Shown one piece after another: positions 1-9,821 of a stretch of DNA of 64,000 bases (the first letter of the stretch is position 1; each line of letters begins with the position of its first letter). Source of the stretch: Bog-756 sp963734395 (GTDB taxonomy: Bacteria > Actinomycetota > Acidimicrobiia > Acidimicrobiales > RAAP-2); contig CAVTGY010000007.1 of the NCBI GenBank assembly GCA_963734395.1, positions 1,054,001 through 1,118,000 on the forward strand. Reading direction: 5' to 3'. The notes under the pieces were generated by a model. It saw nothing but the letters and a program-made list of their open reading frames with translations, searched no databases and was not told the DNA's origin. A program made the position numbers and the translations under genes.

Positions 1-434
1 CCGAGGCGATGTGGGACAAGGTGATCGACCTCAACCTCATGGCACCGTTCCGCCTCACCGCCGTGGTCGGCCCCCGGATGGTGACTGATGGCGGTGGTTC
101 GATCATCAACATCTCTAGCACCGGCTCGATCCGCCCGGCCCCGTTCATGTTGCCCTACGACGCGGCCAAGGCCGGCCTCAACGCGTTGACCGTCGGATTC
201 GCCCACGCCTACGGGCCGACCGTGCGGGTCAACTGCATCATGGCCGGGCCCTTCTTCACCGACGTGTCCAAGCACTGGGATCTCGAGTCGTTCGAGACCG
301 CGGCACGGAAGCGCCACGCCCTGCAACGTGGGGGCCAGCCGGACGAGATCGTCGGCGCCGCCCTGTACTTTGCCTCGGACGCGTCGAGCTTCGCCTCGGG
401 AGCAACCCTGAGGGTAGACGGGGGAATTCCCTGA
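1..434 (+). CDS. SDR family oxidoreductase, 5' truncated
   Basis: C-terminal part of a classical short-chain dehydrogenase/reductase, an NAD(P)(H)-dependent cytosolic enzyme; the gene begins before the window. Visible SDR landmarks are the N-(x)-N region (VIDLNLMAPF), the serine strand (INISSTGS), the YxxxK active site (YDAAK), the loop after beta-6 (VNCIMAGPF) and the C-terminal GATLRVDGG that closes the fold. The Rossmann glycine motif lies upstream of the window. The reading frame is intact up to TGA at 432-434. The next gene converges on it from the minus strand with only about 10 bases between them. The substrate cannot be deduced. Family call is secure. Confidence 0.9.
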   Translation, partial: EAMWDKVIDLNLMAPFRLTAVVGPRMVTDGGGSIINISSTGSIRPAPFMLPYDAAKAGLNALTVGFAHAYGPTVRVNCIMAGPFFTDVSKHWDLESFETAARKRHALQRGGQPDEIVGAALYFASDASSFASGATLRVDGGIP

Positions 435-443
435 GCGCCGGCT

Positions 444-2169
444 TCAGGAGCTTCCGGGCACGACCACCGAATCGGTGTCCACGCCCGAGCGCAGTACCGC
501 TCCCGGAGTGGCCCCGGTGAGATTCCCGTGTTCTGCGATCTCGGTCCCGTTGACCAGGACGTGTTCGATGCCTTCGGCCTCGGCGTAGAGCCGACTGGCT
601 CCTCCGGGAAGGTCGTCGCGGGTGTGTTCCGGGCCGTGACCCACCCGCTCCGGGTCGATGACCACCAGGTCGGCGAACCATCCCTCGGCGATCCGCCCCC
701 GATGGCGGAGTCCATAGAGGCGGGCGGGCACGTCGGTCAACTCGCGGATCGCCGACTCCCAGGTGAGCAGGCCCCGTTGTCGCACGCCGTCCCCGAGCAT
801 GGAGGTCGAGTAGACGGCTCCGCACATCATGTCCAGATGGGCGCCGGCGTCGGAACCCCCGACCACCGTCCGGGGGTCCTCCCAGACCCGGGCCCGGAGT
901 TCCCAGTCGGCCTCGGACTCGGGGATCGGCGGCCGCAGCCCGGTACGCAGCCCATCGGCAAGGGCCACCTCGACCAGGGCGTCAAACGGATCGAGCCCGC
1001 GTTCGGCGGCGATGGCTCCCACCGACCTCCCCGCCAGTCCGGCGTTGGCCGTCGAGAAGGTCTCCTCGATGATCAGGTTCTCCCAATGGGCGAGGGCGGC
1101 GAGGATGCCGGCTTCCTCGGAGTGGGCCGCCTGGTCGAGGCGCTTGCGCACCACCGGGTCGGCCAGACGTTGCATGCGCTCGGGTATCGGTAACGCGAAC
1201 ACCTCGCGCCATCCCGGTAGCCCGTCGATGACCGCGCCGTGCTCGAAGGAGAGGCGGATCTTCATGGTGTGGGGCAGGGTCAGCGCCACCACCGTCGCCC
1301 CCCGTGCGGCGGCGGTAGTCGAGGCCTCCAGTTGGTGGTCGCAGGCGGCCGGGTTGAGTGCCGACACTCCCAGCACATTCCAGTTGGCCGGCCGGTTGGC
1401 CAGCAGGGAGAGGGTGGCAATCAGGTCAACCTCGTCGTCAGTGAATCCGTTGAGGCATCCAGGGACGATCAGCTCGAGCGTGGTACCCGGATGACCGGAC
1501 AGCGCCCCGCACAGGGCCTCGAGCTCGGCCGCGCCCCGCCGCCCTCGACGGGACGGGCTGGCCGTCTCCGTCGTTGTGGGTGTGGGCCTGAGAGGTCGAG
1601 AAGCCCAGCGCTCCTTCGGCGAACGACTTCTCGGCCAGGTCGACCATGGCTGCCACCTGTGCGTCGGTGGACGGCGTCCCCACCGCATCGTCGCCCATGA
1701 CCGACCGACGCAGGGTCGAGTGGCCGACCAGAAATCCGGCGTTGACCCCCAGGTTGCCATCGAAGCGCCCCAACCAATCACCGAAGGAGCTCCAGGACCA
1801 GTCGAGTTGCTCCAGGGCCGACAGAGGCATCCCTTCCACTCGGGCCATCATCCGGGCCAGGTAGTCAGCGTGCTGGCCACCGGCCGGGGCCAGGGAGAAT
1901 CCGCAGTTGCCGCCGATGATGGTGGTCACTCCGTGGAGGGGGGAAGGAGTTGCGGCCGGGTCCCAGGACAACTGGGCGTCGTAATGGGTGTGCAGGTCGA
2001 CAAATCCCGGGGTCACCAACAGCCCGTCGGCGTCGATCACCCGAGCACCGGGTTCGTCGACCTGGCCAACGGATACGATCCGCCCGCCTCGAACCCCGAC
2101 GTCGGCCCGGCGCGCCGGTGCGCCGGTGCCGTCCACCACGGTGCCGCCCCGGACGATCAGGTCGAGCAT
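444..2169 (-). CDS. N-acyl-D-amino-acid deacylase-like amidohydrolase (one frameshift)
   Basis: Metal-dependent amidohydrolase of the D-aminoacylase / dihydroorotase-like superfamily; family members hydrolyse N-acyl-D-amino acids or related cyclic amides. The N-terminal part shows the small beta-domain (LIVRGGTVVDGTG) and the metal motif of strand 1 (GFVDLHTHYDAQ). The C-terminal part has GGSDAGAH, supplying the catalytic Asp, and AEGWFADLVVIDP, typical of the closing beta-domain. The two halves lie in different frames. Removing one G in the run near 1535-1545 joins THNDGDGQPVPSR to AAELEALCG, giving about 574 residues, the usual length. ATG overlaps the TGA of the upstream aldehyde dehydrogenase by one base (TGATG), so the two are probably co-transcribed. 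The shift is probably a sequencing insertion. Confidence 0.82.
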
Positions 2170-3659
2170 CAGCTAGCCCCCGTCATCGTGTTCTCTGATT
2201 CTCCTGTAGCCGATTCTCCCAGTATCGCCTTCGGACGGGTGAAGGCGAGCATGCCTTCGGCGCCGAGCTCGAGCCCGAACCCGGACTGCTTCCATCCCCC
2301 GAAGGGGGCGCGGAAGTCCATGGCGCCGGGTCCGTGGGCGTTCACGAACACGGTGCCGGCGACCAGCCGGCCTGCGATGTCGGTGGCCAGCTCGGCGTCG
2401 CCGGTCCAGATCGACGCACCGAGCCCGAACGAGGAGTCATTGCTGCGAGCCACCGCATCGTCCAGGTTCCGGTAGCCGAGCACGGGCAGCGCCGGCGCAA
2501 ACTGCTCGTGGGTGACGATGCGTGCGTGATCAGGTGCGCCTTCGACGATGGCCGGCGACACGAAGTACCCATCGCTAGCGGCATCGTCGGGACGAAGCGA
2601 CGCTGGCCGGTGGATGGTGGCGCCGAGGGCGGAAGCCTCGTCGAGCATCTCCTCGACCCGCCGGCGGGACGAGTCCTGATGGACCGGCCCCATGGTCACC
2701 CCGTCAGCCAGGCCGTCCCCGACCAGCGCGCTGCGGGTCCGTTCGATCAGAGCCTCGACCACCGCCGCCACCTTGGCCTCGGGAACGTAGACCCGCTTGA
2801 TGGCCGTGCACACCTGTCCGCTGGTGATGAAGGCGGCGTCGAAGAGCTGGCCGGCCAGCTCGGCGCCGATCTCCATGTCCGGGGCCACGATGGCCGGATC
2901 ATTGCCGCCCAACTCGAGGACCAGCGGCGTGAGTGCCGCCGCCGCCTCGGTCATGACCGCGGTCCCGGTGGCCACGCCGCCGGTCAGCGAGACCATGCCC
3001 ACCCGACGGTGGGTGACCAGGGCCCGGCCCAACTCAGGTCCGGGTCCGTTGATGGCGCTGAGCACACCGGGTGGCAGCCCCTCGGCCAGCGCTGCGGCCA
3101 GGGCCAGCACCGCCCCCGGACAGGTGGGCGGTGGCTTGATCACCACCGAGTTCCCGGTCAACAGTGCAGGCAGCACCTTGTTGGCCAGCACGGAAAGCGG
3201 CCAATTGAAGGGGAGGATGGCCGCTACCACCCCATGGGGTTGGCGCACGACGCGGGAGATCCGCCCGCCGTCGACCCACCGCTGTTCGCTGAGCGCCTCG
3301 TCGGCCAGGGGAGCGAAGGCGGCGGCCATCCCCGCCACCGTTCCGGAGTCGAACTGCGACTCCCAAAGGACTTTGCCGTTCTCGCGAGTGAGCAGCGCGG
3401 GAAGTCCGGCACCGTCCACCACCTCGGCGGCGGCGGTGGCGGCGCGGCAGACCATGGCCGCACGTTCTTCTCCCGGAAGCGAGGCCCAGGCGGCTTGCGC
3501 GTCGAAGGCGGACTCCACGGCCCGGTCGACCTGCTCGAATGACGCGGCGGGAGCGCGTATGACCACTTCGGCCGGGCGAGCGGGATTGTGCACGGGATAG
3601 GTGCCGGCCTCGCCCGGGACCACCTTCCCCTCGATGACCAGCCCGACGGCTGCGTCCAC
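2169..3659 (-). CDS. NAD(P)-dependent aldehyde dehydrogenase
   Basis: Intact 496-residue aldehyde dehydrogenase, oxidising an aldehyde to the acid with NAD(P)+ in the cytosol. Conserved residues are in the expected places: Asn152 in PFNWP (oxyanion hole), the cofactor loop SLTGGVATG near 224-232, general-base Glu249 in LELGGND, and nucleophile Cys284 in GQVCTA. The C-terminal PFGGWKQSGFG motif is also present. The GTG start at 3659 is preceded by a GGAGG-type ribosome site; the stop overlaps the start of the deacylase-like gene. The substrate is not evident, though aldehyde dehydrogenases of this subgroup often act on small catabolic aldehydes. One of the few genes here without a frameshift. 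Confidence 0.95.
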   Translation of the reverse strand: MDAAVGLVIEGKVVPGEAGTYPVHNPARPAEVVIRAPAASFEQVDRAVESAFDAQAAWASLPGEERAAMVCRAATAAAEVVDGAGLPALLTRENGKVLWESQFDSGTVAGMAAAFAPLADEALSEQRWVDGGRISRVVRQPHGVVAAILPFNWPLSVLANKVLPALLTGNSVVIKPPPTCPGAVLALAAALAEGLPPGVLSAINGPGPELGRALVTHRRVGMVSLTGGVATGTAVMTEAAAALTPLVLELGGNDPAIVAPDMEIGAELAGQLFDAAFITSGQVCTAIKRVYVPEAKVAAVVEALIERTRSALVGDGLADGVTMGPVHQDSSRRRVEEMLDEASALGATIHRPASLRPDDAASDGYFVSPAIVEGAPDHARIVTHEQFAPALPVLGYRNLDDAVARSNDSSFGLGASIWTGDAELATDIAGRLVAGTVFVNAHGPGAMDFRAPFGGWKQSGFGLELGAEGMLAFTRPKAILGESATGESENTMTGAS

Positions 3660-3765
3660 GTCTTCCTACCTCCGCTCCCCGAACCAAGCGTTTCCGGTGC
3701 ACGGATGCTACTCATTCCGGGTAGCGAGCGCCCGCCGATCCGGGGCCGCGCTAGCGTGCGATCCG

Positions 3766-5017
3766 ATGGCCAACCAGGTTGCCCAGGGCGAGTCGACTCG
3801 GCGTCCGAGCTTGTTGCCGGATCCGGAGCCCCGGGCGATCCGGGTGCCGATCATTTCGGTGGACGACCACCTGATCGAGCCCCCCGACCTGTTCGAGGGC
3901 CGGGTAGCCGAGCCGCTTTTCCGATCGGGCACCACGCATCGTCGAGGACGAAGACGGTTCGCAGTACTGGCTCTACGAGGATCGCCGCTATCCCAACATC
4001 GGGCTCAACGCGGTGATGGGGAGGCCGAAGGAGCAGTGGAGCATGGACCCGGCCCGGTTCGAGGACATGAGGCCGGGCTGCTTCGACATCGGCGCACGGA
4101 TCGCCGACATGGACCTGAACGGCGTGTGGGCCTCCTTGTGCTTCCCCTCGCTGGTCGCTGGTTTCTGTGGCTCGGTGTTCATCCGATCAGACGATCCCGA
4201 GTTGGGTTTGGCCAGTCTGCGGGCCTGGAACGATTGGCATATCGACGTCTGGGCAGGCACCTTCCCCGACCGGATCATTCCGTTGCAGCTTCCGTGGCTG
4301 ACCGATGTGGCGGTCGCCGCCGCCGAGGTGCGCCGGAATGCCGAGCGGGGCTTCAAGGCGGTCAGCTTCCCCGAGTTCCCCGCCCAGCTGGGTCTTCCCT
4401 CGATCTTCACCGACCACTGGGATCCGCTCTTTGCCGCCTGTGAGGAGACCGACACCGTGGTCTGCCTGCACACCGGCGCGTCCTCGTGGGCGCCACTTCC
4501 CTCGCCCTCGCCGCCATTCGAGCTCTTGCCCACCCTGTTCCCGGTCAACGCGCTGATCGCAGCGGCGGAGTGGCTCTGGTCCGGGGTTCCCCTTCGGTTT
4601 CCGGGACTGGCGGTGGCCATGTCCGAGGGAGGGATCGGCTGGGTTCCCATGTTGCTTGACCGAGTCGACTACGTGCTGGCCCACTCGGCTTCCGGATCCG
4701 AAAGCGTGGCGTGGCCGTCGGAGCTCCTGCCCAGCGAGGTGCTCAAGCGCAACTTCTGGTTCTGCACCATCGACGATCCCTCGTTGGTTGCGCTGCGCCA
4801 CGTGATCGGGGTCGACCACATCATGGTGGAGAGCGATTACCCCCATGCCGACTCCACCTGGCCGGACACCCAGACGGTGTTGCAGGCGACGTTGGGCGGT
4901 GTCGATGAAACCGAGCTTCGGATGATCGCCGCCGGCAACGCGGCCCGGTTGTTTCGCCACCCACTGCCCGAGCGCGACGACTGGCGAGGGTTGCCGCCGG
5001 GGTCTCCTCGGGGGTAG
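3766..5017 (+). CDS. Amidohydrolase 2 (COG2159) family metal-dependent hydrolase (one frameshift)
   Basis: Member of the Amidohydrolase_2 family, TIM-barrel metalloenzymes that include ACMSD-like decarboxylases and hydratases of ring-cleavage products. The protein begins with the metal motif SVDDHLIEPPDLF, shows MRPGCFDI and the second-half motif VESDYPHADSTWP, and ends with a NAARLF segment. One frameshift near 3935-3940 separates about 56 N-terminal codons from the rest; the correct continuation reads RIVEDEDGSQYW. Length is about 416 residues when joined. The ATG at 3766 starts just before conserved sequence and is divergent from the aldehyde dehydrogenase. It is clearly a paralogue of the gene at 22443-23756. 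Decarboxylase and hydrolase roles are both possible. Confidence 0.82.
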
Positions 5018-5023
5018 GGCCGG

Positions 5024-5455
5024 TTACTCGGGAAGGGGTTGGACCTGGGTGTCCTGTTGGATCTCGACGATGCTGCCGGCTGGATCGGTGAACCAGATCT
5101 GGACCGTGGTCCCCTGTGCGCCACGGAGATAAGGAACGCCCTCACGTTCGAGCTCGGCGATGGCTTCCTCCAGGTCGCTGACAGCGAAGCACACATGGGG
5201 ACCGGTCGGTTGGATGGGTCCGGCTCCGGTCGGTGCGTCCACCAGATGGAGCTGGGCCGACCCGATTCCGAACCAGTGGCCGTCGACTCCGGGAATTTCC
5301 GGGCGGGGATCATCGGACAGGCCCAACAGACGCCGGTAGAACTCGACCGTGGCGGCCAGTTGGCCCTGGACGTTGAAGCTGTGGTGCAGGATGCGGGTGA
5401 CTCTCACGGTCGTCCGAGTGGTTGAGGGAACATCGCCGATATTCGAGTTGGTCAC
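5024..5455 (-). CDS. VOC (glyoxalase/dioxygenase fold) family protein
   Basis: A 143-residue vicinal-oxygen-chelate protein made of two beta-alpha-beta-beta-beta units. LHHSFNVQGQL supplies the first metal histidine position, DGHWFGIGSAQLHLVD the second strand region, and GPHVCFAVSD plus DPAGSIVEIQQ the second module with the last Glu ligand. Members include glyoxalase I, extradiol dioxygenases and methylmalonyl-CoA epimerase, so the reaction cannot be assigned. The start is GTG at 5455, overlapping the stop of the upstream Gfo/Idh/MocA gene (GTGA). They should therefore be translationally coupled. Confidence 0.85.
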   Translation of the reverse strand: MTNSNIGDVPSTTRTTVRVTRILHHSFNVQGQLAATVEFYRRLLGLSDDPRPEIPGVDGHWFGIGSAQLHLVDAPTGAGPIQPTGPHVCFAVSDLEEAIAELEREGVPYLRGAQGTTVQIWFTDPAGSIVEIQQDTQVQPLPE

Positions 5456-6567
5456 GGCGGCCAGCCGTCAGGCAAGACCACACCGGAGAGGGTGCGCGGG
5501 TCGACCGGCTGGCGGGTATTGCCCGCCTCGTAGACGGCGAAGCACAGCTGAAGCGCCTTGATGGCGTCGGTCGCGCTGATCTCGGCCGGCACTCCCTCGA
5601 CGATGGCGTCGACGAAGTGCTTCGACGCCCGCCGGAAGCCGGTCCCCCAATCGGCGTCCACGTGGGGGAAGCTGGTCGTGGTCTGTGCTCCCTGTTTTCC
5701 CTGGTAGAGGACCACCGCGGGAAGGTCGAGCATCTCGCCGGTGCACCGTGTCACCCATAGGAACCCTTCGTCCCCCTGGATCTCGAAGAACTCGTCGGCC
5801 CCGTAGTACGCACTCCGCATCCACATGTCGGGGGCGTACATGATGTCCATCGACCCGAGGATGCGTGGGTCTTCGTACTCGAAGACGACCGCGCACGGTT
5901 CGAAGAAGGCGTCCCTCCTCCGGACCACGGCCTGGACGGAGACGATGTCCTGGTCGAACAGCCATAGGGCAGTGGCGTACTTGTGGATCACGTCGTCGAA
6001 GAGGTGGCCTCCGGGGCTGGCCGAGGTCAGCCGCCAGACGTAGCCGTCGGCTTCGAGGCCGGCCTGGAAGGCCGAGTCGGTCTGTCCCACCACCGTCTTC
6101 ATGCGCATGTGGCTGGGCCGCCCGATGGCCCCTTCGGCGATCAGCCGCTTGGCCAGTTCGAGCGGCGGGTAGTGCCGATAGCACTCGCTGATCCGGAGGA
6201 TCAGCCCGGCGTCTTCGGCGGCGTCGGCCATGGTGCGGGCCTCGGCGATCGAGTTGGCCAACGGCTTTTGGCACGAGACGTGCTTGCCCGCGGCCAGCGC
6301 TGTCGAGAACGTGGTCGTAGTGCAGGTTGGTCGGGGTGAGGATCTCCACCGCGTCGATGCCGGGATCGGACAGCATGGTGTCGAGGTCGGTGAACGACGC
6401 CGACGCCCCCCAGATCTTGGCCGCGGCGCGGCGGCCCGGCCCTCGACCGGATCGCAGACGGCCACCACTTGGCATCGAGGGTCCTCCAGGTAGCCGGCCA
6501 CGTTGAGGGATGCGATGTTGCCGGCGCCCACGATTCCGATACGAGGACCGTTGCTGGTCTCTGACAT
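5452..6567 (-). CDS. Gfo/Idh/MocA family NAD(P)-dependent oxidoreductase (two compensating frameshifts)
   Basis: Sugar or cyclitol dehydrogenase-type oxidoreductase. The N-terminal Rossmann domain shows IGIVGAGNIASLNVAGY; the C-terminal domain contains SHMRMKTVVG and SPGGHLFDDVIHK. The usual EKP loop reads CQKPLAN, so the conserved Lys is present with Gln in place of Glu. Between about 6430 and 6300 the correct sequence is found in another frame (AAKIWGASASFTDL through AVEILTPTNLHYDHV), after which the original frame resumes. The two shifts therefore cancel. I chose ATG at 6567, directly before the Rossmann strand. The gene precedes and overlaps the VOC gene. Family members act on inositol, sugars or quinate-like diols. 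Confidence 0.83.
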   Translation of the reverse strand: MSETSNGPRIGIVGAGNIASLNVAGYLEDPRCQVVAVCDPVEGRAAAPRPRSGGRRRRSPTSTPCCPIPASTRWRSSPRPTCTTTTFSTALAAGKHVSCQKPLANSIAEARTMADAAEDAGLILRISECYRHYPPLELAKRLIAEGAIGRPSHMRMKTVVGQTDSAFQAGLEADGYVWRLTSASPGGHLFDDVIHKYATALWLFDQDIVSVQAVVRRRDAFFEPCAVVFEYEDPRILGSMDIMYAPDMWMRSAYYGADEFFEIQGDEGFLWVTRCTGEMLDLPAVVLYQGKQGAQTTTSFPHVDADWGTGFRRASKHFVDAIVEGVPAEISATDAIKALQLCFAVYEAGNTRQPVDPRTLSGVVLPDGWPP

Positions 6568-6613
6568 GGCGGTCAGGTTAGGCGAGGTCGTCTGACACGC
6601 CGCGGATCCGATC

Positions 6614-8200
6614 TCATCTCGACCCCGGATAGCCGCCGCCTCCATAACGCCGATCCAGCTCGTCGTAGTCGATGGCCCAACCCTGGCGGGGCAATTGGTC
6701 GGCGAATACCACCGCGCTCGGCTTCTTGTAGGAGGCGATGTGTGCTCGACAGTGCTCGATCAGCTCGATCTCGGTGGCCGAGGCCTCCGGGTTGAGAACG
6801 ACCACCGCCACAACCCGCTGGGTCCACCGGGGATCGGGAACCCCGATGATGGCGGCTTCACGTACCGCCGGATGGCGACCCAGGCAGCTCTCCACCTCGG
6901 CCGGATAGATGTTCTCCGCCGCTGACTTCACGATCCGGGTCAACGGCGCCACGAAGCTGATCGATCCGTCGGGATGGCGCTGCCCGAGGTCGCTGGTGTG
7001 CCACCAACCGCCCCTGAATCGTTCGGCGTTGAGCTCGGGTCGATTGTGGTAGCCGTTGGTGACGATCGGCCCTCGTGCGACGATCTCGCCGGTCTCGCCG
7101 TCGGGCACCTCTGCCCCTTGGGGGTCGACGATCCTCACCTGGGCGAGGGGCGATGGTCGCCCGCTGGTTCCCGCCGTACCGACTCCCAGGGCGTTGAAGG
7201 TGAGCATGCCGGTCACCTCGGTCTGGCCGTAACCGGCCGGGTGGGTACCCCAGGGACTGTCGTCGACCTGCACCATGGCGTTCCACGCCGGGCTGCCACC
7301 GAAGGTGCGGAACCCGGAGAGGTCGTAGTGACCCTCGCGGTTGACCGCCATGATCTCCTCGGCGGTCGGTCCCATCACGAAGCCGTAGTTGCACCGCTCG
7401 GCCTCGATCACCCGGCACAATTCCTCGGCGTCCACCCGACGGGTGAGCACGTTGGTCCCGCCCATCTGAAAGGTGGCGAACGTGGTCATCAGGGTGGCCA
7501 TGTGGAACATGGGACCGGAGTTCAAGTAGACGGAGTCGCCGGTGATCCGTTGCACCATGGCCACCATCAGTGCTTGGGAGATGATGGCCCGGTGGGAGAG
7601 CAGCGCACCATTGGGGGTGCCTCCGAACGCACCGGTGTACAGCTGAAGTACCGGATCGGTGGGGGAGATCACCGCTTCCGCGACCACCTGGTTACCCGGA
7701 TCCGGGTCGGCCCCACTGGACAGGAAGTCCTCATAGCCCGAAGGTGCGTCCGGGTCATCGTGGGACAACCAGAGAGCGCTGCCATCCCATCGGGACCGCG
7801 CCCCTTCGACGGTCCCACCGATCTCCTCGCGTTGCCAGATCACCACCGTCGGCGCCGCGTCCGCCAGGAGGGTCACCATCTCGTCGGCGCTCTGGCGCCA
7901 GTTGGCGGGGACCACCACCGCGCCGATCTTGGCGCAGGCCAGCCACGACTCCACCAGCCGGTGACAGTTCTGGCCCAACCAGACCAGCCTGCCTCCCGGT
8001 TGCATGCCCATGGCCGCCAGCGCAGCGGCCAGTCGGTCGGTGCGCCGGTCGAGCTCGGGGTAGGTGATCCGGGCCTCTCCGCAGACCAGCGCGTGGGTCT
8101 GGGGACGGCTCCGCCGGTATTCGGCCAGAACGTCGGGAAGGGTCAGGCGGTGCGCATCGAGCTCACCGGCGACCACGGCCCCCCCGGCCGGCGCGGTCAT
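6614..8200 (-). CDS. AMP-binding (FadD-like) protein with degenerate catalytic motifs
   Basis: About 528 residues of the acyl-CoA synthetase (ANL) superfamily. YGQTEVTG (A5) and WWHTSDLGQ (A7) are recognisable. The phosphate-binding loop reads LYTGAFGGTPNGA, with Asn where the family has Lys, and the C-terminal A10 motif reads LPRQGWAIDYDEL, lacking the catalytic PxxGK lysine. Adenylation activity is therefore uncertain. The protein could be a poor ligase, a thioesterification partner or a regulatory paralogue. The frame is intact. ATG at 8200 overlaps the TGA of the upstream canonical ligase (ATGA), suggesting the two work together. The open frame continues upstream into that gene only because of its frameshifts. 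Confidence 0.85.
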   Translation of the reverse strand: MTAPAGGAVVAGELDAHRLTLPDVLAEYRRSRPQTHALVCGEARITYPELDRRTDRLAAALAAMGMQPGGRLVWLGQNCHRLVESWLACAKIGAVVVPANWRQSADEMVTLLADAAPTVVIWQREEIGGTVEGARSRWDGSALWLSHDDPDAPSGYEDFLSSGADPDPGNQVVAEAVISPTDPVLQLYTGAFGGTPNGALLSHRAIISQALMVAMVQRITGDSVYLNSGPMFHMATLMTTFATFQMGGTNVLTRRVDAEELCRVIEAERCNYGFVMGPTAEEIMAVNREGHYDLSGFRTFGGSPAWNAMVQVDDSPWGTHPAGYGQTEVTGMLTFNALGVGTAGTSGRPSPLAQVRIVDPQGAEVPDGETGEIVARGPIVTNGYHNRPELNAERFRGGWWHTSDLGQRHPDGSISFVAPLTRIVKSAAENIYPAEVESCLGRHPAVREAAIIGVPDPRWTQRVVAVVVLNPEASATEIELIEHCRAHIASYKKPSAVVFADQLPRQGWAIDYDELDRRYGGGGYPGSR

Positions 8201-9804
8201 CGGTCCTCCGGCGGGTGGCCGGGCTCCCCCTCGGCACGCTCGGAGAGACCCTCGGAGAGCTGAAGGCGCAGTTGGTCCTTGAGCACTTTTCCGGTTGCAT
8301 TGCGAGGCAGCTCGTCCACGAAGTACCACTGGCGGGGCACCTTGTACTTGGCCAACTGCTCCAGGGTGTACGCGCGGAGATCGTCGTCGGAGGCCCTCAT
8401 GCCGGGCCGGAGGGCGACGAAGGCAACCACATCCTCGCCCAGTACCGGGTGGGGGACGCCCACCACCGACACTTCCCGAACCGCGGGGTGCGACTCGATG
8501 GCGTGCTCGACGTCGGTGGGGTGGATGTTGTTCCCGCCCTCTGATGATCACGTCCTTGCTGCGCCCGACGATGTAGAGATAGCCGTCCTGGTCGACCCGG
8601 CCCAGATCACCGGTCACCAGCCAGCCGTCCACCCAGGTACGGGAGGTGGCCTCCGGGTCGCCGAAGTACTCGCGCTGGCCGGCCGGGAATGTGCAGCCGG
8701 ACCTCGCCGACCTCACCCGGGGGCACGTCCTTGCCGTCGCTGCCGACGCAGATGATCTCCGCGGGCGGGGCTGGCTTGCCCACCGAACCCGGGCGCTTGA
8801 CCGCTTCGCCGGGCGGCATCAGGCAGTAGACCGACCCGGCCTCGGTCATCCCGGTAATTGTTGGACACCAGCGCGTGGGGCATCCGCTCTTGGAGTCGCT
8901 CGAGGACGAACGGGGCCAGTGGAGCGCTGCCGACAGAGCAGATGGTGACCGACCCCAGGTCGGCAGTGTCGAACCGAGGGTGTTCGAGGAGCAGATGGGC
9001 CATGGCCGGCACCAGAAATACCGCCACCGGTCGTTCGCGCTCCACGGTCTCCAGCCACTGGTCGGCGTCGAAGCGCGGTTGGAAGACCACCCGGAGGCCG
9101 AGCTTCATCGGGGTGTACACGAAGGACAGCCCGGCGAAGGTGTAGGGCGGGCTGGCGTGCATCCACCCCCCTCCGGTCCACGACGGCTCAGCGAAGGGGA
9201 CCATCGAGGCGTTCTCGTAGCGGACCGCAACCGCCTTGGGGTGCCCGGTGGTACCGGAGGTGTAGAGGATTTCGGCCAGGTCGCCCGGTCGGCGGGGCAC
9301 CTGCAGGTAGCCGGCGTCCGCAGACAGGAGATCCGCCCAACGCACCGCGCCGACGGTCCCGGTCGGGTCACCAGTCGCCGCGACGTCGGGCGTTCAGCGG
9401 CGGGAGCGGGGACGGCCACCACCAGGGGCGGTCCCCCGTTCTCGTACCGCGACAGCAGTGACTCCTCGGCGACGGCGGCGGCCGCACCGCAGTGGGCCAC
9501 CATCCGGGCCACTTCCGGGCGGGACAGCTGCGGGTTGAACGGGACCGCCACCGCTCCGGCCCGTTGGATCCCGGCATAGGTGACGATCCAGCGAAGCGCG
9601 TTGGTCGGTTCGAGATGGATGGCCACTCGTGTCTCCCGGGACCACGCCGCCATCGATGAGGCCCCGGGCCAGCCGGCTGGCATCGGTGTCCCACTGCTCG
9701 AAGGTGAGGGTGCCACCGCCCACCACCTGGTAGGCAATCTGGTCGCCGAAGGAGACGGCCATGGCGTGTAGCTGTTCGGGAGGCAGCAGCGCCACCTTGC
9801 TCAC
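8197..9804 (-). CDS. Acyl-CoA synthetase, AMP-binding (several frameshifts)
   Basis: Canonical acyl-CoA ligase that activates a carboxylic acid via an acyl-AMP to its CoA thioester. The intact P-loop ILYTSGTTGHPKA, the A8-like segment LYIVGRSKDVI and the catalytic LPRNATGKVLKDQLR are all visible, but in different frames. Shifts occur near 9660, 9350, 8861 (extra C; SNNYGMTEAGS restored), 8685 (extra C; IPAGQREYFGDPE restored) and 8530 (extra base in a G run). The reconstructed length is about 530 residues. The probable start is GTG at 9804 (V-SKVALLPPEQ), 17 bases after the upstream SDR stop. Substrate unknown. The damage pattern is sequencing-like. Confidence 0.78.
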
Positions 9805-9821
9805 CGGCACCGACCCACGGT

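Noticed and set aside
6614..8716. A 700-residue double acyl-CoA ligase
   Set aside because: The first third is out-of-frame remains of the upstream ligase. The second ligase has its own ATG at 8200 overlapping the upstream stop.
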